Shown: positions 1 to 8,803 of the stretch, in pieces
How positions within the stretch are numbered: the stretch's first letter is position 1
How the letters are laid out: every line of letters starts with the position of its first letter
Source: Cytophagales bacterium
Lineage (GTDB): Bacteria > Bacteroidota > Bacteroidia > Cytophagales > Cyclobacteriaceae
DNA length: 64,000 bases
Assembly: GCA_020402945.1 (NCBI GenBank)
Contig: JADBYQ010000011.1
Location: forward strand, 79,380 to 143,379
Direction: 5' to 3'
The notes under the pieces: generated by a model
Told to the model about the DNA's origin: nothing
Seen by the model: the letters and a program-made list of their open reading frames with translations, nothing else
Database searches by the model: none
Position numbers and translations under genes: made by a program

Positions 1-171
1 ATTATGCCCAGCAACTCGCTTTTTCGTGGAGAGAATTCGGTAACGGCATGGATTTCCGCAGATGCTAATCAGATACCCGTTAAAGTGGACGCCAAAATGT
101 TTGTTGGCCATGCCGGCACCGAGATGGTCAGTTTTAGAGGCCTGAAAAATCAGTTAAAAATTATTCAATAG
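1..171 (+). CDS. DUF3108 domain protein, C-terminal end (partial)
   Basis: The window opens inside this gene; 56 codons and a TAG stop are visible. The end reads as alternating hydrophobic/polar strands with the WISADANQIPVKVDAK stretch that resembles the last strands of DUF3108 proteins, which are secreted or periplasmic beta-rich proteins of unknown role in Bacteroidota. That assignment rests on recognising this short motif only. It converges on the response regulator gene, whose stop lies one base beyond. The start, signal peptide and most of the domain are outside the window. Confidence 0.6.
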   Translation: MMPSNSLFRGENSVTAWISADANQIPVKVDAKMFVGHAGTEMVSFRGLKNQLKIIQ

Positions 172-172
172 C

Positions 173-562
173 CTAAACTGACTTTAGGAGCTCTTGGAAA
201 CGTTCTAACGAAATCGGCTTAATAATAAAATCGGTAACCTCAGAAAAACCCTTGGCGCGATTTAAATCTCTTTGATCTATCGAGGAAGTGACCATATAGA
301 TGGAAATATCTTTGGCTAGGGAAGATTTTAGTGTTGTAAAATCCTCTAAGAACATCCAGCCATCTACAAATGGCATATTGATGTCTAGAAACAGATAGTC
401 GGGTAGAAGTTCTTTCTGCAAGGCCTTTTCTCTTAAAAAAGTCAGCGCCTCGGCACCATTTTCGAAATGCAATATATTCTGAGCCAATTTGGATGATTCA
501 AGCAATCGTGTAGCCGTGAACTGAAAGATTGAATCATCATCTACTAAAGCAATAATTGCCAT
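173..562 (-). CDS. single-domain response regulator (CheY-like receiver)
   Basis: A 129-residue stand-alone receiver domain with no output domain. The acidic cluster DDD is at residues 8-10, the phospho-acceptor Asp at residue 60 (LFLDINMP), the Thr/Ser switch at 92-94 (VTSS) and the conserved Lys at 115 (IIKP). It starts 21 bases after the stop of the multi-PAS histidine kinase on the same strand, so the two are almost certainly co-transcribed and the kinase is the likely phosphodonor. With no DNA-binding or enzymatic domain, the signal must pass by protein-protein contact or phosphotransfer. The target cannot be told from the window. Confidence 0.93.
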   Translation of the reverse strand: MAIIALVDDDSIFQFTATRLLESSKLAQNILHFENGAEALTFLREKALQKELLPDYLFLDINMPFVDGWMFLEDFTTLKSSLAKDISIYMVTSSIDQRDLNRAKGFSEVTDFIIKPISLERFQELLKSV

Positions 563-583
563 TGCGTAAGAATTTAAACGTAT

Positions 584-3500
584 TTAAAATTTAACAATAA
601 AAATGGTTCCAATGTTTGGCTCACTAGAAACGGATATCTCTCCTCCCAATGCTTCAATTTGGCTTTTTATCATAAACAGCCCTATCCCACGGCTTTCTGG
701 GTGTTTGTGGAATGTTTTTCTCAATTTAAATATGTGGTGTCCGTGCCGTTTTAGATCAATTCCAAGTCCGTTATCAGTCACTGTTAGTACTATTCTCTCA
801 TTCTCAACTGTACTTTTTAAGCTAATTTCCGGGGTTCTGTCAGGATGCCTGTATTTGAGCGCATTGCTCAGCAGATTAATCAAAACACTTTCCAGATAAA
901 TATTTGGGTATCTCACTTTTGGCACTCTTTCAAAATCTGTAGTAACCACTGCTTTTGTCTCGGCAATTTGGGAGCTTAGTTGTTTTCTTACTCCCTCAAG
1001 TACATTTTCAAATAACAGATCCTGTCTGGCAATATCCTTGTCCTGTTTGATTTTTAAGACTTCATTTAATTCCTGTAGGCTTGTAAGAATTTTGCTTCCA
1101 GAGTCATGGAGCATTTTGATAAACATCTTCTTTTCTGCAGGATCTTCCGTTTTTTCGTAAAAATCAAGTAAGCTCAGAATATTCGATACTGGTGAACGCA
1201 AGTTGTGCGAAACAATTTGAGTAAACTCTTCAAGCTGTTCATTCTTTCTTTCTAAATCCTCAGCAAAGAGCGACAGCTTGTTATTTTGATCAATAATTTT
1301 CTCCTCGTTCTGTTTCCTTTCGGTGATGTCTCTGAATTCGGTTACACGAATTGTTTTTCCTTGATAGGGAATATTTCTGCTGTGAAGTTCTAAATTATAG
1401 CGAGTGCCGTCCTTGCGAATCCCGATGACATCATACGGTTTTTCATCGCCTACGTTTATTTTCGCCCTCACAACTGATTGAGATTCGGGCGCTATAAGAT
1501 TCAAGCCATTCATGCCGATCAACTCATCGTAACTAAACCCGGTAATATCACTTAGCCCTTTGTTTGCGTCCAAGATTTCACCCTCATAATGTAGACCGAT
1601 ACCGCCAAAAGACGCTTCTTGCAATGTGCGGAATCGGGTTTCACTCTCTTTTAGCTCAAACTCAGCCTTTTTTTGCTGCGAGATGTCAGTCATAATGCCC
1701 AACATTCGGTATGCGACTCCCTCTGCATCTTTCAGAAAAAACCCGCGGTCGAAAAGTTGGGTGAAGCCACTTGATTTTGTCTGGAAACGATATTCAACCT
1801 GAAAGCTCTTTCCTTCCAGTCGGCAGGTTTCTAACTCAGCTGTTACGCGTTCTCTGTCTTCCGGGTGGATTCGCTTTTCCCACTCCTTCGCATGGCCCAT
1901 CTCGCTCGTCTCAAGGCCGAGCACATCTTTGCTGTTGCCACTCCAAACAATTTGGCCTGAGGGCACGTCATAATCATAAATCACTTGCCCGGAAGAGGCT
2001 GCAATAATTTCATAGCGTGTCTGCCAATCTTTGTTTTCACGCTCAATCTCCTTTCGCTCTAATACGGTTCCTACCGTGGCAACGAACGACTTCAAAATCG
2101 CGAATTCTGAATCAGTAATTTGCCGCTCAGCTTTACATTCATCAACCCCTAAAAATCCCCAAAACTTACCATAGACCTGAATAGGCACATTAATCACTGA
2201 TTTTACGTGCAGTGCTGTCAATTCAGTTCGGTAGGCTTCATCTTGAATGTCTGCAACATGGCTCAAAAACGTTTTTTTAGAAGAAAGCCTTTGTTCCAAA
2301 GAGGGAGCAAGTCGAAAGGGAAACGTTGCTGTTCCTGCATACTCAAATTTACCTTCCATTTCTTTTGAAGCCCATTTCAATTTTAATGTACACGCGGCTG
2401 CATCTGTGTTCGGATCGTTTTGAAAAATAAGTAAACGATCGGCTCCCGTTTTTTCGCCCAATACACCGATGGCTTTTTGTAGCCCGATCCAAATATCAGT
2501 CTCTACAGCGAGGTAACTCGTTGCTTCTGCCAATGCCGAAACCATGGCGTCACGGTGACGTAATGCTTCTTCGTTGGCCTTTCTTTCAGAAATATCGCGG
2601 CTTGAGAGGATGATTGTTTCTACTTCGCCTTCTGAATTTAATACCGGGTTTCCCTGTGTTTCTATCCAAACATACTCCCCATTTGCAGTCTTATATCGAA
2701 ACTCGGCTTTTTGCGGATTCTTGTTTTTGATTGAAACTTCAAACTTTGCTGTAACTAAAGGCAAATCTTGGGGATGTATAATTTCAAAAATCGATCGCCC
2801 AAATAGATTTTCCGAATCAAAGCCGAGAATTCTTTTGTGAGAGGGGCTGACATAAATAAAATTGCCATTGATGTCGGCTTGCGCCACCATATCGTGCATA
2901 TTGTTTGTAAGAGTCCGGTAAACTTCTTGACTTTCGAGTAATGCCTTTGCGTCTGCTTTTTGTTGAGTGATGTCAATGATTGTTCCGGTCATCTTGGATG
3001 GAACTCCATTTTTCATGAACACTTTTCCTGTTCCCGAAATCCACCGCATAATGCCATCGGGTGGAATGACTCTGTGTTCTGTCTTGTATTGGCCGTTTGT
3101 TTGTAGGCACGTATCGATGCCCCGCTTCAATTTGTCAATGTCTTCCGTATGGACATACGTCAGGTAGTCTTCAAATGTTAAGGTGCGGAATGCTTGATCC
3201 ACGCCATACATTCTTAAAATCTCGTCTGACCAGAAAACGTCATTGGTGATCATGTTCCACTCCCATATTCCAATGTTTCCTGCATTTAATGCAAGGTTGA
3301 GTCGTTCACTCGAAATGGCATTTTTATGAATGAGTTCAATCCGATCAGTTACCTCGATAACAATCACAACCAATCCAATAATGTTTTTATTCTCATCGTA
3401 AATAGGGTCGTACCGATCCTCCCAAAAGAGGCGTTGGATTCCATCTCCATAGTCTTCTGTTTTCGTGAAATGCTCACCCGCCAATGCCCTGTCAAAATTT

Positions 3501-3706
3501 TCTTTCGCTTTAAGATAATCGCCCCTATTCAACTTCTCTAACAGATCAAGAAGGTTTACGCCAATGGCAATTTCCACATTCCAGATTTTTTTCATGGTCT
3601 GGTAATGGGAGTTTGTAAAGGACGTATAGCGATAGTGTCGATCTAACGAAAAGGCAATTACCCCAGTTGAGTTTTCAATAGCAGTAGATAAAAAAGGGCT
3701 ACGCAT
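584..3706 (-). CDS. multi-PAS/GAF hybrid-sensing histidine kinase
   Basis: A 1040-residue soluble sensor kinase with no evident membrane segment. Order of domains: PAS at about 10-120, PAS with PAC at 140-255, PAS at 262-380, GAF at 395-555, PAS at 570-690, PAS at 695-810, a short coiled coil, the dimerisation/phospho-acceptor domain with His834 in SHNLRSPVSN, and a C-terminal ATPase domain with the N box (NLLSNALKYRH) and G boxes (DNGLGID, RGIGLFM). All catalytic motifs are intact. PAS and GAF domains bind small ligands, haem or flavin; which one is used here is not visible. It is followed by a lone receiver protein, its probable partner. It is divergent from mscL, with 86 bases between them. 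Confidence 0.95.
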   Translation of the reverse strand: MRSPFLSTAIENSTGVIAFSLDRHYRYTSFTNSHYQTMKKIWNVEIAIGVNLLDLLEKLNRGDYLKAKENFDRALAGEHFTKTEDYGDGIQRLFWEDRYDPIYDENKNIIGLVVIVIEVTDRIELIHKNAISSERLNLALNAGNIGIWEWNMITNDVFWSDEILRMYGVDQAFRTLTFEDYLTYVHTEDIDKLKRGIDTCLQTNGQYKTEHRVIPPDGIMRWISGTGKVFMKNGVPSKMTGTIIDITQQKADAKALLESQEVYRTLTNNMHDMVAQADINGNFIYVSPSHKRILGFDSENLFGRSIFEIIHPQDLPLVTAKFEVSIKNKNPQKAEFRYKTANGEYVWIETQGNPVLNSEGEVETIILSSRDISERKANEEALRHRDAMVSALAEATSYLAVETDIWIGLQKAIGVLGEKTGADRLLIFQNDPNTDAAACTLKLKWASKEMEGKFEYAGTATFPFRLAPSLEQRLSSKKTFLSHVADIQDEAYRTELTALHVKSVINVPIQVYGKFWGFLGVDECKAERQITDSEFAILKSFVATVGTVLERKEIERENKDWQTRYEIIAASSGQVIYDYDVPSGQIVWSGNSKDVLGLETSEMGHAKEWEKRIHPEDRERVTAELETCRLEGKSFQVEYRFQTKSSGFTQLFDRGFFLKDAEGVAYRMLGIMTDISQQKKAEFELKESETRFRTLQEASFGGIGLHYEGEILDANKGLSDITGFSYDELIGMNGLNLIAPESQSVVRAKINVGDEKPYDVIGIRKDGTRYNLELHSRNIPYQGKTIRVTEFRDITERKQNEEKIIDQNNKLSLFAEDLERKNEQLEEFTQIVSHNLRSPVSNILSLLDFYEKTEDPAEKKMFIKMLHDSGSKILTSLQELNEVLKIKQDKDIARQDLLFENVLEGVRKQLSSQIAETKAVVTTDFERVPKVRYPNIYLESVLINLLSNALKYRHPDRTPEISLKSTVENERIVLTVTDNGLGIDLKRHGHHIFKLRKTFHKHPESRGIGLFMIKSQIEALGGEISVSSEPNIGTIFIVKF

Positions 3707-3792
3707 AAATCTGTTTCGAACAGTAAATCTAGTTTTTAAATCGTTTTAGAAAAGTTGTATTTTCGGGCAAACATTACCTAATCCCTTACATT

Positions 3793-4161
3793 ATGTTAAA
3801 AGAATTTAAGTCATTCGTGATGCGCGGCAATGTGGTTGATCTGGCTGTTGGCGTAATAATTGGCGGGGCGTTTGGCGCTATCGTGAATTCGCTGGTGGCA
3901 GATGTAATCACCCCAATAATCCTTCAACCTGCACTTGAAGCAGCCGGTGCAGCCGATATTGCCTCTTGGAAGCCGGGTGGCATGCTTCTCGGCAAGTTTA
4001 TTTCTTCCGTGATTTCTTTCCTCGTGATTTCTTTTGTCCTTTTTCTAGTTGTGAAGGGTATGAATGCAGCGAGCAGGAAAAAGGAAGAATCAGCACCTGC
4101 ACCGGCACCTCCCGCTGATGTAGTTTTATTGACTGAGATACGAGACCTACTGAAAAAATAG
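3793..4161 (+). CDS. mscL: large-conductance mechanosensitive channel MscL
   Basis: A 122-residue inner-membrane channel protein that opens under membrane tension to release solutes on hypo-osmotic shock. It shows the family's amphipathic N-terminus ([20 protein letters not shown]), TM1 at about 15-40 with its glycine-rich pore face, a periplasmic loop, TM2 at about 68-90, and a charged C-terminal helix ([11 protein letters not shown]) joined by an Ala/Pro linker. The length is slightly below the E. coli protein (136). It is a single-gene unit closed by a strong terminator shared with the convergent hbd gene. Confidence 0.98.
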   Translation: MLKEFKSFVMRGNVVDLAVGVIIGGAFGAIVNSLVADVITPIILQPALEAAGAADIASWKPGGMLLGKFISSVISFLVISFVLFLVVKGMNAASRKKEESAPAPAPPADVVLLTEIRDLLKK

Positions 4162-4170
4162 AAATTCAAA

Positions 4171-4204
4171 AAAATCCGGTGAAAAGCCTCACCGGATTTT
4201 TTTT
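4171..4204. terminator. bidirectional terminator between mscL and hbd
   Basis: A perfect 12-bp stem (4171-4182 with 4189-4200) with a six-base loop, an A-run on one side and a T-run on the other. It lies between convergent genes, so it can end transcripts from both strands. Confidence 0.9.
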
Positions 4205-4215
4205 GGTACGTAAGA

Positions 4216-5103
4216 CTACTTGAACTTTTCCGCCACAATAAGGTCTTTGTTTCCTGTCATGTACTGGTAAAATCCACTGCCAGACTTTACACCTTTGTTT
4301 CCGGCTTGCACCATGTTAACAAGCAGCGGGCAGGGTGCATACTTTGGATTTCCGAACCCATCGTGCAATACACGCAGAATAGAAAGGCATATATCTAGCC
4401 CAATAAAATCGGCCAGTTGAAGTGGCCCCATCGGGTGGGCCATTCCTAATTTCATCACGTTGTCGATTTCTTCAACACCGGCTACACCCTCATACAAGGA
4501 GTAGATTGCCTCATTGATCATAGGCATCAAAATCCGGTTGGCCACAAAGCCGGGGTAGTCGTTTACTTCTACTGGAATTTTGCCCAATTTTTTGGAAAGC
4601 TCCATGATTGTATGGGTCGTCTCATTGGTGGTGCTGTAGCCTCTGATGACCTCAACCAGTTTCATTATGGGTACTGGGTTCATAAAGTGCATCCCAATCA
4701 CGTTCCCCGGACTTTTGGTGACAGATGCTATTTTCGTAATCGAGATAGAAGAAGTGTTGGAGGCAAGAATAGTACCAGGCTTGGTAACTTCATCGAGGTC
4801 TTTAAAAATTTTTAGTTTTAATTCCAGGTTTTCAGTAGCCGCCTCTACCACCAATTCTACATCTTGAAGCCCTTCTTTTATAAATGTGGTGGTAGAAAGA
4901 TTCGACAAAGTTAGCTGCTTGGCATCGGCAGTTATCGTTCCCTTTTCTACCTGCCGGGTAAGGTTTTTGTCAATGGTAGAGATCGCTTTTTTTAAGGCAT
5001 CTTCAGAAATGTCTATGATGGAAACCTTGAATCCGTGTTGAGCAAATACATGCGCAATACCGTTGCCCATGGTTCCCGAACCGATAACCGCTATTTTGTT
5101 CAT
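4216..5103 (-). CDS. hbd: 3-hydroxybutyryl-CoA dehydrogenase
   Basis: A 295-residue NAD(P)-dependent dehydrogenase that interconverts 3-hydroxybutyryl-CoA and acetoacetyl-CoA. The N-terminal Rossmann fold begins with GSGTMGNGIAHVFAQHG; the SNTSS motif and the catalytic His of GMHFMNPVPIMKLVEVI follow. The C-terminal all-alpha domain contains the conserved PGFVANRILMPMINEA. It is full length for the single-domain (Hbd/PaaH) type and lacks a fused hydratase. No acyl-CoA pathway genes adjoin it, but a fused acyl-CoA mutase lies at 57.7-61.1 kb. It is divergent from a small membrane protein gene and shares a terminator with mscL. Confidence 0.95.
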   Translation of the reverse strand: MNKIAVIGSGTMGNGIAHVFAQHGFKVSIIDISEDALKKAISTIDKNLTRQVEKGTITADAKQLTLSNLSTTTFIKEGLQDVELVVEAATENLELKLKIFKDLDEVTKPGTILASNTSSISITKIASVTKSPGNVIGMHFMNPVPIMKLVEVIRGYSTTNETTHTIMELSKKLGKIPVEVNDYPGFVANRILMPMINEAIYSLYEGVAGVEEIDNVMKLGMAHPMGPLQLADFIGLDICLSILRVLHDGFGNPKYAPCPLLVNMVQAGNKGVKSGSGFYQYMTGNKDLIVAEKFK

Positions 5104-5143
5104 TGAGTTGAGTAATTTTGTTCGCTGTAAAGATAGAGTTTCA

Positions 5144-5641
5144 ATGGTGCCAGAAAAATCAAGAATTAGAAATTTGTCGACTCGTTATCTAGCTTTTTAC
5201 AAATGGGGAGTTGGCCTAATAATTCTTACGGTAGTCCTTTTATTTGTTTTTTTTGAAGTGGATTCGTTAAAAAAACTTCGAATTGGCATGTTGTTTTGGC
5301 CAATGTACTATGGCTATTTTCTTTATTTATGGTGGAATGTCAATAAGAGAGTTTACCATGTTGAGTTCGACAATGACTTTATGTATGTGATCCAAAGAAA
5401 ACAAGACTTGCTCATCCCTCTCGAAAATGTCAAAGACGTAAACCTTGTGTCAATGGGAGGTGTATATCGTGTTGATTTATATGTGAAAGAACTTTTTGGA
5501 GACAAGTTTTATTTCAAGCCATCACTTCTCTATCCTTTCAACCACAAAAAAAAGGAAGCGTTGGTAGATGTGCTTTGGGCAAATATTGAAAAGGCAAAAA
5601 GTAAAAAACAGCATTTTCAAAGAAACGCGCTGCATAGTTAA
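5144..5641 (+). CDS. small membrane protein with PH-like C-terminal half
   Basis: I do not recognise the family. The likely start is the ATG at 5144; earlier in-frame starts lie in the divergent hbd promoter region. The 165-residue product has two membrane segments (about 20-40 and 50-68). A cytosolic part follows whose strand pattern (VEFDNDFMYVIQRKQDLLIPLENVKDVNLV) resembles the bacterial PH-like fold seen in other short two-TM proteins. Its role is unknown. It ends directly in the AT-rich repeat tract at 5642-5769. Confidence 0.7.
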   Translation: MVPEKSRIRNLSTRYLAFYKWGVGLIILTVVLLFVFFEVDSLKKLRIGMLFWPMYYGYFLYLWWNVNKRVYHVEFDNDFMYVIQRKQDLLIPLENVKDVNLVSMGGVYRVDLYVKELFGDKFYFKPSLLYPFNHKKKEALVDVLWANIEKAKSKKQHFQRNALHS

Positions 5642-5769
5642 TTCAAGATTCAAAATTCAAAATTCAACTCTATGATTTAGGCTTTAAGTTTTGAACTTTC
5701 AACTTTCAACTTTGAACTTTGAATCTTGAATCTTGAACTTTGAATCTTGAACTTTGAATCTCGAACTAT
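5642..5769. repeat. AT-rich tandem-like repeat tract (TTGAACTTTGAATC units)
   Basis: Degenerate repetitions of a 7-14 base unit built on TTGAACTTTGAATC and its complement-like TTCAACTTTC fill the space between two convergent genes. Similar tracts occur at 20.2, 43.8 and 51.2 kb in this window. It can form weak hairpins but has no coding capacity. Confidence 0.75.
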
Positions 5770-6161
5770 TCAACCAGGACTTCCTTCGCAAACCCCATCG
5801 CATTGAACCGGAGTGAAAGTCGCTGAGCAATTGTATCTCTCCCGCAATTCATTCCCGGTGTCAAGTAGTAATAGAAAAACTTTTGGTTGCGCTTATAAAG
5901 TTCGTTTTTGTCAGGTCTACCCAAAAGCTTGACGATGTCGTCTTGCGAGAGGCCTTTTAACTTTTCTTTTTGTTCAACCAACTCAGGCAGTGCTGCGAGC
6001 CGATCTTTCAGGCAGCCCCATTTGTCATCCTTCCATTTTGTAAGGTCTATTTTTTCGAAGGTCGGCAGCGGTTTGGAACAACCCGGTAACAACAATAACA
6101 AAATAGTAAAGAAGAAAAGGCACCGATAGTTCAATGTATTTGCATTTAATTTGCACCACAA
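5766..6161 (-). CDS. putative lipoprotein
   Basis: A 131-residue product (TTG start at 6161) or 122 residues from the in-frame TTG at 6134; no ATG precedes the signal peptide. The shorter form gives a compact lipoprotein signal ending in the lipobox LLPGC. The mature part is charged, and its segment DDIVKLLGRPDKNELYKRNQKFFYYY looks like the SmpA/OmlA-type fold (two helices, then strands), suggesting an envelope protein. That likeness is weak. It is divergent from the membrane protein at 6172, with only a few bases between them, so the two promoters must overlap the opposite genes. Confidence 0.65.
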   Translation of the reverse strand: MWCKLNANTLNYRCLFFFTILLLLLPGCSKPLPTFEKIDLTKWKDDKWGCLKDRLAALPELVEQKEKLKGLSQDDIVKLLGRPDKNELYKRNQKFFYYYLTPGMNCGRDTIAQRLSLRFNAMGFAKEVLVE

Positions 6162-6171
6162 ATGTAGTTAC

Positions 6172-6600
6172 ATGACACTAAAGGTATTTAAAGCGATCTG
6201 GTTTCTTTCGTTGGTTATTTTTTTAGGTGTGTTTATGTACAACTACGCCTCTTTGCCCGAGACAATTACGGTTTTAGAGTCTGAAACGCCATTTTCGCTT
6301 ACGCGTGATGCTTTATTCTACTGCGTTTTGGCGATTGCAGCAATTTTTAACCTGTTTGTATTTGTCATTAACAAATTGTTTGCCGTTCAATTGGGGTTTA
6401 GAGCTTGGTTCTACGGCTTGGTTATTTCACTCAATATCTTTTTGATCATCGGTGTCAATTTTGTAGCCCTCTACAATAGTGCGGAAAAATTTGACTATCA
6501 GGCGATTGGACCTATTATCTATGGCGGCATTGTGCTTGTGGTGGGTTGGGCTATTAGTTGGCCCCTATATGCAGTGGCCAGAAAACTTTTTTCTAAATAA
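6172..6600 (+). CDS. four-TM membrane protein, unknown function
   Basis: A 142-residue integral membrane protein with hydrophobic segments at about 8-28, 48-70, 82-104 and 115-137, and a short exported loop (NYASLPETITVLE). The ATG at 6172 is preferred over the upstream TTG, which falls inside the divergent lipoprotein gene. I cannot assign a family; the arrangement recalls small DUF-type membrane proteins with a SdpI-like N-terminal loop, without enough identity to name it. Followed by 248 noncoding bases and the parE promoter. Confidence 0.65.
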   Translation: MTLKVFKAIWFLSLVIFLGVFMYNYASLPETITVLESETPFSLTRDALFYCVLAIAAIFNLFVFVINKLFAVQLGFRAWFYGLVISLNIFLIIGVNFVALYNSAEKFDYQAIGPIIYGGIVLVVGWAISWPLYAVARKLFSK

Positions 6601-6779
6601 TCAGTTTTAATCAATTCTTTTTACCAGTTGTAAATCAGCCAATTAGTTCGGCTGTCCTTGATTCTTTTTGCTGTAATCCCCATTCTACTCCACGAGGAAT
6701 TCTCGCAGAAAAATATTTTCTTCGAACTAGACATTGGCGTTTGCCCGTAGAATTTTTAAGTCAGACCCGATAAATTTTT

Positions 6780-6822
6780 CATCTTTGCGCCCGCCTTCCT
6801 AAAGCGTTATGGAGGGCGGGCG
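6780..6822 (+). promoter_or_regulatory. parE promoter -7 element followed by a 5' hairpin
   Basis: CATCTTTG at 6780-6787 matches seven of eight positions of TAnnTTTG. It runs straight into a GC-rich inverted repeat, 6788-6799 with 6811-6822 (12 pairs, one G-T, 11-base loop), which would be the extreme 5' end of the transcript. The parE start codon is 27 bases downstream. Confidence 0.6.
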
Positions 6823-6848
6823 ATTAAACTCTTAAGTTTTGAACTGCT

Positions 6849-8732
6849 ATGGCGAAGGAAACAAGTGAATACGATGAATCCAGTATCCGGTCCCTCGATT
6901 GGAGGGAGCATATTCGACTCAGGCCGGGAATGTATATTGGTAAGTTGGGCGATGGCTCTGCCAAAGACGATGGCATTTACGTGTTAGTAAAAGAAGTTAT
7001 CGACAACTGTATCGATGAGCACATGATGGGGTATGGCAAAACCATCGATGTAAAAATTACCGATCAACACGTGATGGTGCGCGACTACGGCCGTGGAATA
7101 CCGCTCGGCAAAGTGGTGGATGTAGTTTCTAAAATAAATACAGGAGCAAAGTATGACTCGGGTGCTTTTCAAAAGTCGGTTGGACTAAATGGTGTTGGTA
7201 CAAAGGCGGTTAACGCCTTGTCAAATTTCTTTAAAGTGCAAGCTTTCCGCGAAGGCCAAACCAAACTGGCAGAGTTCAAGAAGGGTGTACTAACAGCCGA
7301 TCCTAAAGTAGGCAAGAGTGACGAGAAAAATGGAACCTTGGTAGAATTTGAACCGGATAATACCATGTTCAAGAACTATCATTTCATTCCGGAATATTTG
7401 GACGATTTGATGTGGAACTATGCATTCCTGAATGCCGGCCTGACCATCAACTACAATGGCAGAAAATTCTTTTCAAAAGATGGCCTGCTTGACTTGTTGA
7501 AGCAAAAAGCCGATGCGGAGGAGATACGCTACCCAATTATTCATTGCAAGGGCGATGATATTGAGTTTGCCTTGACACACGGAAATCAATATGGAGAAGA
7601 GTATTACTCATTCGTAAACGGTCAAAATACAACCCAGGGAGGCACTCACCTGGCCGCTTTTCGTGAGGGGGTGGTGAGGGGTATTCGTGACTTTTACAAA
7701 AAAGATTTTGATGCGGCAGATATACGCGCAAGTATTGTGGGTGCGGTAGCCGTGCGTGTACAAGAACCTGTTTTTGAATCACAAACCAAAACCAAGTTGG
7801 GTTCCATTAACATGGCACCGGAAGGCGGACAAAGCGTAAAGAACTTTGTGGGTGATTTTGTGGCAAAAGAATTAGAGATTTATCTCCACAAGAATCCCAC
7901 TTCGGCAGATGCCCTGCAAAAGAGAATTTTGCAATCAGAGCGCGAGCGAAAAGAAATTGCTGGTATTAAAAAGTTAGCCAATGAACGCGCGAAAAAAGCT
8001 AATCTCCATAACAAGAAGCTAAGAGATTGCCGTTTTCATTTTGATGATGAAAAAGGGGAGAAGGGGATGGATTCGGTGGTCTTTATTACAGAGGGAGATT
8101 CTGCCAGCGGGTCGATCACCAAATCGCGCAATGTGGAAACGCAGGCTGTCTTCAGTTTGCGTGGAAAACCGTTGAATTGCTATGGTCTAACTAAAAAAGT
8201 GGTCTATGAAAACGAGGAATTCAATCTGCTTCAGCATGCACTTAACATTGAAGATGGGTTGGATGGCTTGCGATACAATAAAGTGATTATCGCCACTGAT
8301 GCCGATGTGGACGGGATGCATATTCGACTTTTGTTGATGACCTTCTTTCTACAATTCTTTCCTGATTTGGTGAAAGCAAATCACGTCTATGTGTTAGAGA
8401 CGCCCCTGTTTAGAGTTCGTAATAAAAAAGAAACAATCTACTGCTACAGTGAAGAAGAGAAACAAGCTGCCGTAGCTAAGTTGGGTAGTAAACCGGAAAT
8501 CACCCGATTCAAAGGCTTGGGCGAAATTTCTCCTGACGAGTTTGGAAAATTTATTGGCGAAAGCATTCGGTTGCAGCCAGTGCTGTTAAACAAAGAGAGT
8601 CACTTGGCTAAATTACTGGAGTTCTACATGGGCAAAAATACGCCTGACCGTCAGGAATTTATTATAGAGAACTTGAGAATTGAATTGGATAAAGTAGAGA
8701 TAAAAGAGGAGGAGATTGTCGATATTGAATAA
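6849..8732 (+). CDS. parE: DNA topoisomerase IV subunit B
   Basis: A 627-residue type IIA topoisomerase ATPase subunit that drives decatenation of daughter chromosomes. It has the GHKL ATPase motifs ([12 protein letters not shown] at 48-59, DYGRGIP at 79-85, [14 protein letters not shown]), the transducer domain, and the TOPRIM domain with EGDSASG at 415-421 and the metal-binding DADVDG at 484-489. The length fits ParE rather than GyrB with its extra insert. parC follows 71 bases downstream, forming the usual parE-parC pair of Bacteroidota. Annotation pipelines often call this gene GyrB-like; pairing with a long-tailed ParC favours topoisomerase IV. Confidence 0.95.
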   Translation: MAKETSEYDESSIRSLDWREHIRLRPGMYIGKLGDGSAKDDGIYVLVKEVIDNCIDEHMMGYGKTIDVKITDQHVMVRDYGRGIPLGKVVDVVSKINTGAKYDSGAFQKSVGLNGVGTKAVNALSNFFKVQAFREGQTKLAEFKKGVLTADPKVGKSDEKNGTLVEFEPDNTMFKNYHFIPEYLDDLMWNYAFLNAGLTINYNGRKFFSKDGLLDLLKQKADAEEIRYPIIHCKGDDIEFALTHGNQYGEEYYSFVNGQNTTQGGTHLAAFREGVVRGIRDFYKKDFDAADIRASIVGAVAVRVQEPVFESQTKTKLGSINMAPEGGQSVKNFVGDFVAKELEIYLHKNPTSADALQKRILQSERERKEIAGIKKLANERAKKANLHNKKLRDCRFHFDDEKGEKGMDSVVFITEGDSASGSITKSRNVETQAVFSLRGKPLNCYGLTKKVVYENEEFNLLQHALNIEDGLDGLRYNKVIIATDADVDGMHIRLLLMTFFLQFFPDLVKANHVYVLETPLFRVRNKKETIYCYSEEEKQAAVAKLGSKPEITRFKGLGEISPDEFGKFIGESIRLQPVLLNKESHLAKLLEFYMGKNTPDRQEFIIENLRIELDKVEIKEEEIVDIE

Positions 8733-8803
8733 CAAGCGCAGATGGTATCACGGTTTGTGACACCACGATAGATTGGAGTTTTCAAACGAAGAGAAGTAAC
8801 GCA

